Shown: positions 62,442 through 64,000 of the stretch, in pieces
Layout of the letters: the number at the start of each line of letters is the position of its first letter
How positions within the stretch are numbered: position 1 is the stretch's first letter
From: Flavivirga aquatica
GTDB taxonomy: Bacteria; Bacteroidota; Bacteroidia; Flavobacteriales; Flavobacteriaceae
Direction: 5' to 3'
DNA length: 64,000 nucleotides
Assembly: GCF_001747085.1 (NCBI RefSeq)
Contig: NZ_MDJD01000047.1
Span: 1-64,000 of the forward strand
Made by a program: the position numbers and the translations under genes
The notes under the pieces: model-generated
What the model was told of the DNA's origin: nothing
What the model saw: the letters and a program-made list of their open reading frames with translations, nothing else
Databases searched by the model: none

Positions 62442-64000
62442 CTATTGGTAATTAAAAGTTTTTATTTTCTTAAAAGGAGATAATTCTATTTTTTCCATTG
62501 AAGTTTTATATGCGTTCCATGTTTTTTCAAAAAAGATATTTGTTTTATTTAATCCATCTTCTAATGCTTTTTTTGCATGTATAAGTAAAGCATTCTCTGT
62601 GGATGTTAAACCTTTTTGTCTTGATTTAGCATAGTTTTTTGCTAAATTGATACGCTGGTTAATATTGGGTTTGAGATTTCTTGTAAGGCCTTGTCTTTTA
62701 TCCTTTTTACCAAGATAAAGATCAATAATGCTTTCTGTTTTTTTTATAATTTCTTTGGACTCTTTTATTTGATTTTTGTATTTTTCTTTATCTAGCTCTT
62801 TCAAGTTAGATAAATATTTTTTAGCTGTTTTTTTACTTTCTATTAATTGTTTAACAGCATCAGCCATGACTTGAGTCATGTTTTCAATATCTTTAGATCT
62901 GTTGTAAACTTCAGTTAAAGATTTAGTCGATTTGTTTAAACGAGGATCACTTTTTACAGTAATCATTTCCTCAGACGTTTGATCTCCAAAACTCATTACA
63001 ATTTTATAAGTTCCAGGTTTTACTAATGTCCCTCCAGGTTCGTTTTGCTTTTTGTTAATAGTACGTTTAGGGGTATCTGGACCCTTTTCGTCCATAAACC
63101 AAATCCATGTTTGAATACCACTTTCTTCAGGAGCTTTTTGTTTTAAAGATCTAATTAAGCGTTCATTGTCATAGATTTTCAAGGTAAGTGAGTCCCATTT
63201 TATAGTATTTTTTTCTTTTTCACTAATAGAATCATCCTCACTCTCATTCTCTTTTTCTTCTTTTTCCTTTTTCCTTTTTTCATCAATTCTCACATAATAG
63301 GAAATATGTGCGCCTTTACTTCTGTTTTCTCCATTATACATGGCATCACCACCAAAACGACTCCCCGAAGGTTGTTGGTAAGCTGCTTGATAAGCAGTAG
63401 GAGGCGTAAATAGTTTTAGCTTTTTATTAATGATTTTATTGTTTTTTGCAATAGCTCGTAATGGACGGATATCATCAAGTATCCATGCAGCTCTTCCAAA
63501 AGTTCCAATAATTAAATCATGTTCCCTAGGGTGTATAATTAAATCTTTCACAGAAACAGTAGGGAAGCCTTCGGTCCATTTTGTCCATTTTCTTCCTGCG
63601 TCTATAGAAATATAAAGACCATCATCTGTTCCTAAAAACATTAGATTAGGCTCATCAATATCTTCAATAATAGATAGTGTGTAGCTTTTTACATCGTTTT
63701 CATCAACAATGCGTTCCCATGTTTTTCCATAATTTTTGGTTCTATAAGCATAAGGTTTGTAGTTAAAACGTCTATAGTCATTAGCTATTAAAAGCGCTTC
63801 ACCTTTATTTTTGTTTGATGCTTTTATTTGTGGTATCCAACAACCTTCAGGCAATCCTTTTATGTTTTTAGTAATATCGATCCATGTGTTTCCTCCATTT
63901 TGAGTGATGTGAACTTTGCCATCATCAGTACTAACCCAAAGCATATCTTTTTCTAAAGGAGAAGGTTCGATAACTAAAATGGTACAATGGTTTTCTGCTC
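62442..64000 (-). CDS. BNR/sortilin (VPS10)-like beta-propeller protein, partial
   Basis: The frame is open to the right edge, so the 5' end lies outside the window; about 519 residues are seen. BNR/Asp-box-like motifs occur in the first part (ITQNGGNTWIDITKN; RTKNYGKTWERIV; ISIDAGRKWTKWTEGFP), typical of WD40/YVTN/BNR and VPS10-type propellers of about 1,000 residues in this phylum. The C-terminal part has an Ig-like stretch (GGTLVKPGTYKIVMSFGDQT) and a helical domain. The precise role (peptidase-related or polysaccharide-related surface protein) cannot be told from this part. Confidence 0.8.
   Translation of the reverse strand, partial: AENHCTILVIEPSPLEKDMLWVSTDDGKVHITQNGGNTWIDITKNIKGLPEGCWIPQIKASNKNKGEALLIANDYRRFNYKPYAYRTKNYGKTWERIVDENDVKSYTLSIIEDIDEPNLMFLGTDDGLYISIDAGRKWTKWTEGFPTVSVKDLIIHPREHDLIIGTFGRAAWILDDIRPLRAIAKNNKIINKKLKLFTPPTAYQAAYQQPSGSRFGGDAMYNGENRSKGAHISYYVRIDEKRKKEKEEKENESEDDSISEKEKNTIKWDSLTLKIYDNERLIRSLKQKAPEESGIQTWIWFMDEKGPDTPKRTINKKQNEPGGTLVKPGTYKIVMSFGDQTSEEMITVKSDPRLNKSTKSLTEVYNRSKDIENMTQVMADAVKQLIESKKTAKKYLSNLKELDKEKYKNQIKESKEIIKKTESIIDLYLGKKDKRQGLTRNLKPNINQRINLAKNYAKSRQKGLTSTENALLIHAKKALEDGLNKTNIFFEKTWNAYKTSMEKIELSPFKKIKTFNYQ

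Overview
The window is AT-rich, densely coded DNA from a member of the Bacteroidetes, most likely a marine Flavobacteriaceae. The evidence is the type IX secretion sorting tails (9936-11225, 12439-13053, 43608-45710), the flavobacterial MoxR/DUF58/DUF4350/SpoIIM operon, LytS/LytTR and TPR kinase families, a LETM1-like biofilm protein, a GH16 enzyme of the algal galactan (agarase/porphyranase) type, weak Shine-Dalgarno sites and a TAnnTTTG-type promoter. No rRNA, tRNA or CRISPR array was seen.

Layout. 1-9.9 kb: oxyR facing a frameshifted dps, then the DUF58-DUF805-MoxR-DUF4350-DUF4129-SpoIIM operon with a divergent RDD gene, a TRIC-type membrane protein and a cyclophilin lipoprotein. 9.9-13.1 kb: three secreted surface proteins. 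13.1-15.7 kb: a TPR histidine kinase and NarL-type regulator. 15.66-29.4 kb: an inserted island (below). 29.4-39.8 kb: housekeeping genes (Nudix, acyltransferase, RecQ, TopB, RluE-like, ECF sigma factor, type II NADH dehydrogenase). 39.8-46.4 kb: a decayed TonB receptor, a lipoprotein, the GH16 enzyme and gene remnants. 46.5-49.7 kb: a TPR protein, LytS-type kinase, 2TM protein and LytTR regulator. 49.7-53 kb: sparse DNA with two orphan genes. 53-64 kb: lpxD, a crp pseudogene, LETM1-like and YceI genes, a TolC-HlyD-ABC-TetR export operon and a partial BNR-repeat protein.

The most interesting object is the island. It carries an azol(in)e-type RiPP (TOMM/LAP) cluster: a small Cys/Ser/Thr-rich precursor, an E1-like leader-binding cyclodehydratase partner, a SagD-type YcaO, a SagB-type dehydrogenase, an HExxH peptidase-like protein, a Rieske oxygenase, an MFS exporter and a BAAT-type hydrolase, all on the plus strand with short gaps. 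The precursor is double-headed: two leader-plus-core units fused in one 80-residue protein. A decayed single-unit paralogue with a different core lies 1.2 kb upstream. A LuxR-type regulator with a dead receiver and two Crp/Fnr proteins follow and may control the cluster.

The island sits between the response regulator and the Nudix gene. About 520-540 bp spanning the regulator 3' end and Nudix 5' end is duplicated, so that an intact regulator plus broken Nudix copy is on the left and a broken regulator copy plus intact Nudix gene is on the right. This is the structure expected from a single-crossover (Campbell-type) integration. Remnants of IS200/IS605 and IS3 transposases lie inside the island.

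Elsewhere the window shows extensive gene decay (dps, a lipoprotein, a TonB receptor, DUF2141, crp), an inverted pair of about 165-bp MITE-like repeats, three copies of a REP-like dispersed repeat, and an export ABC protein whose nucleotide-binding motifs are degenerate.
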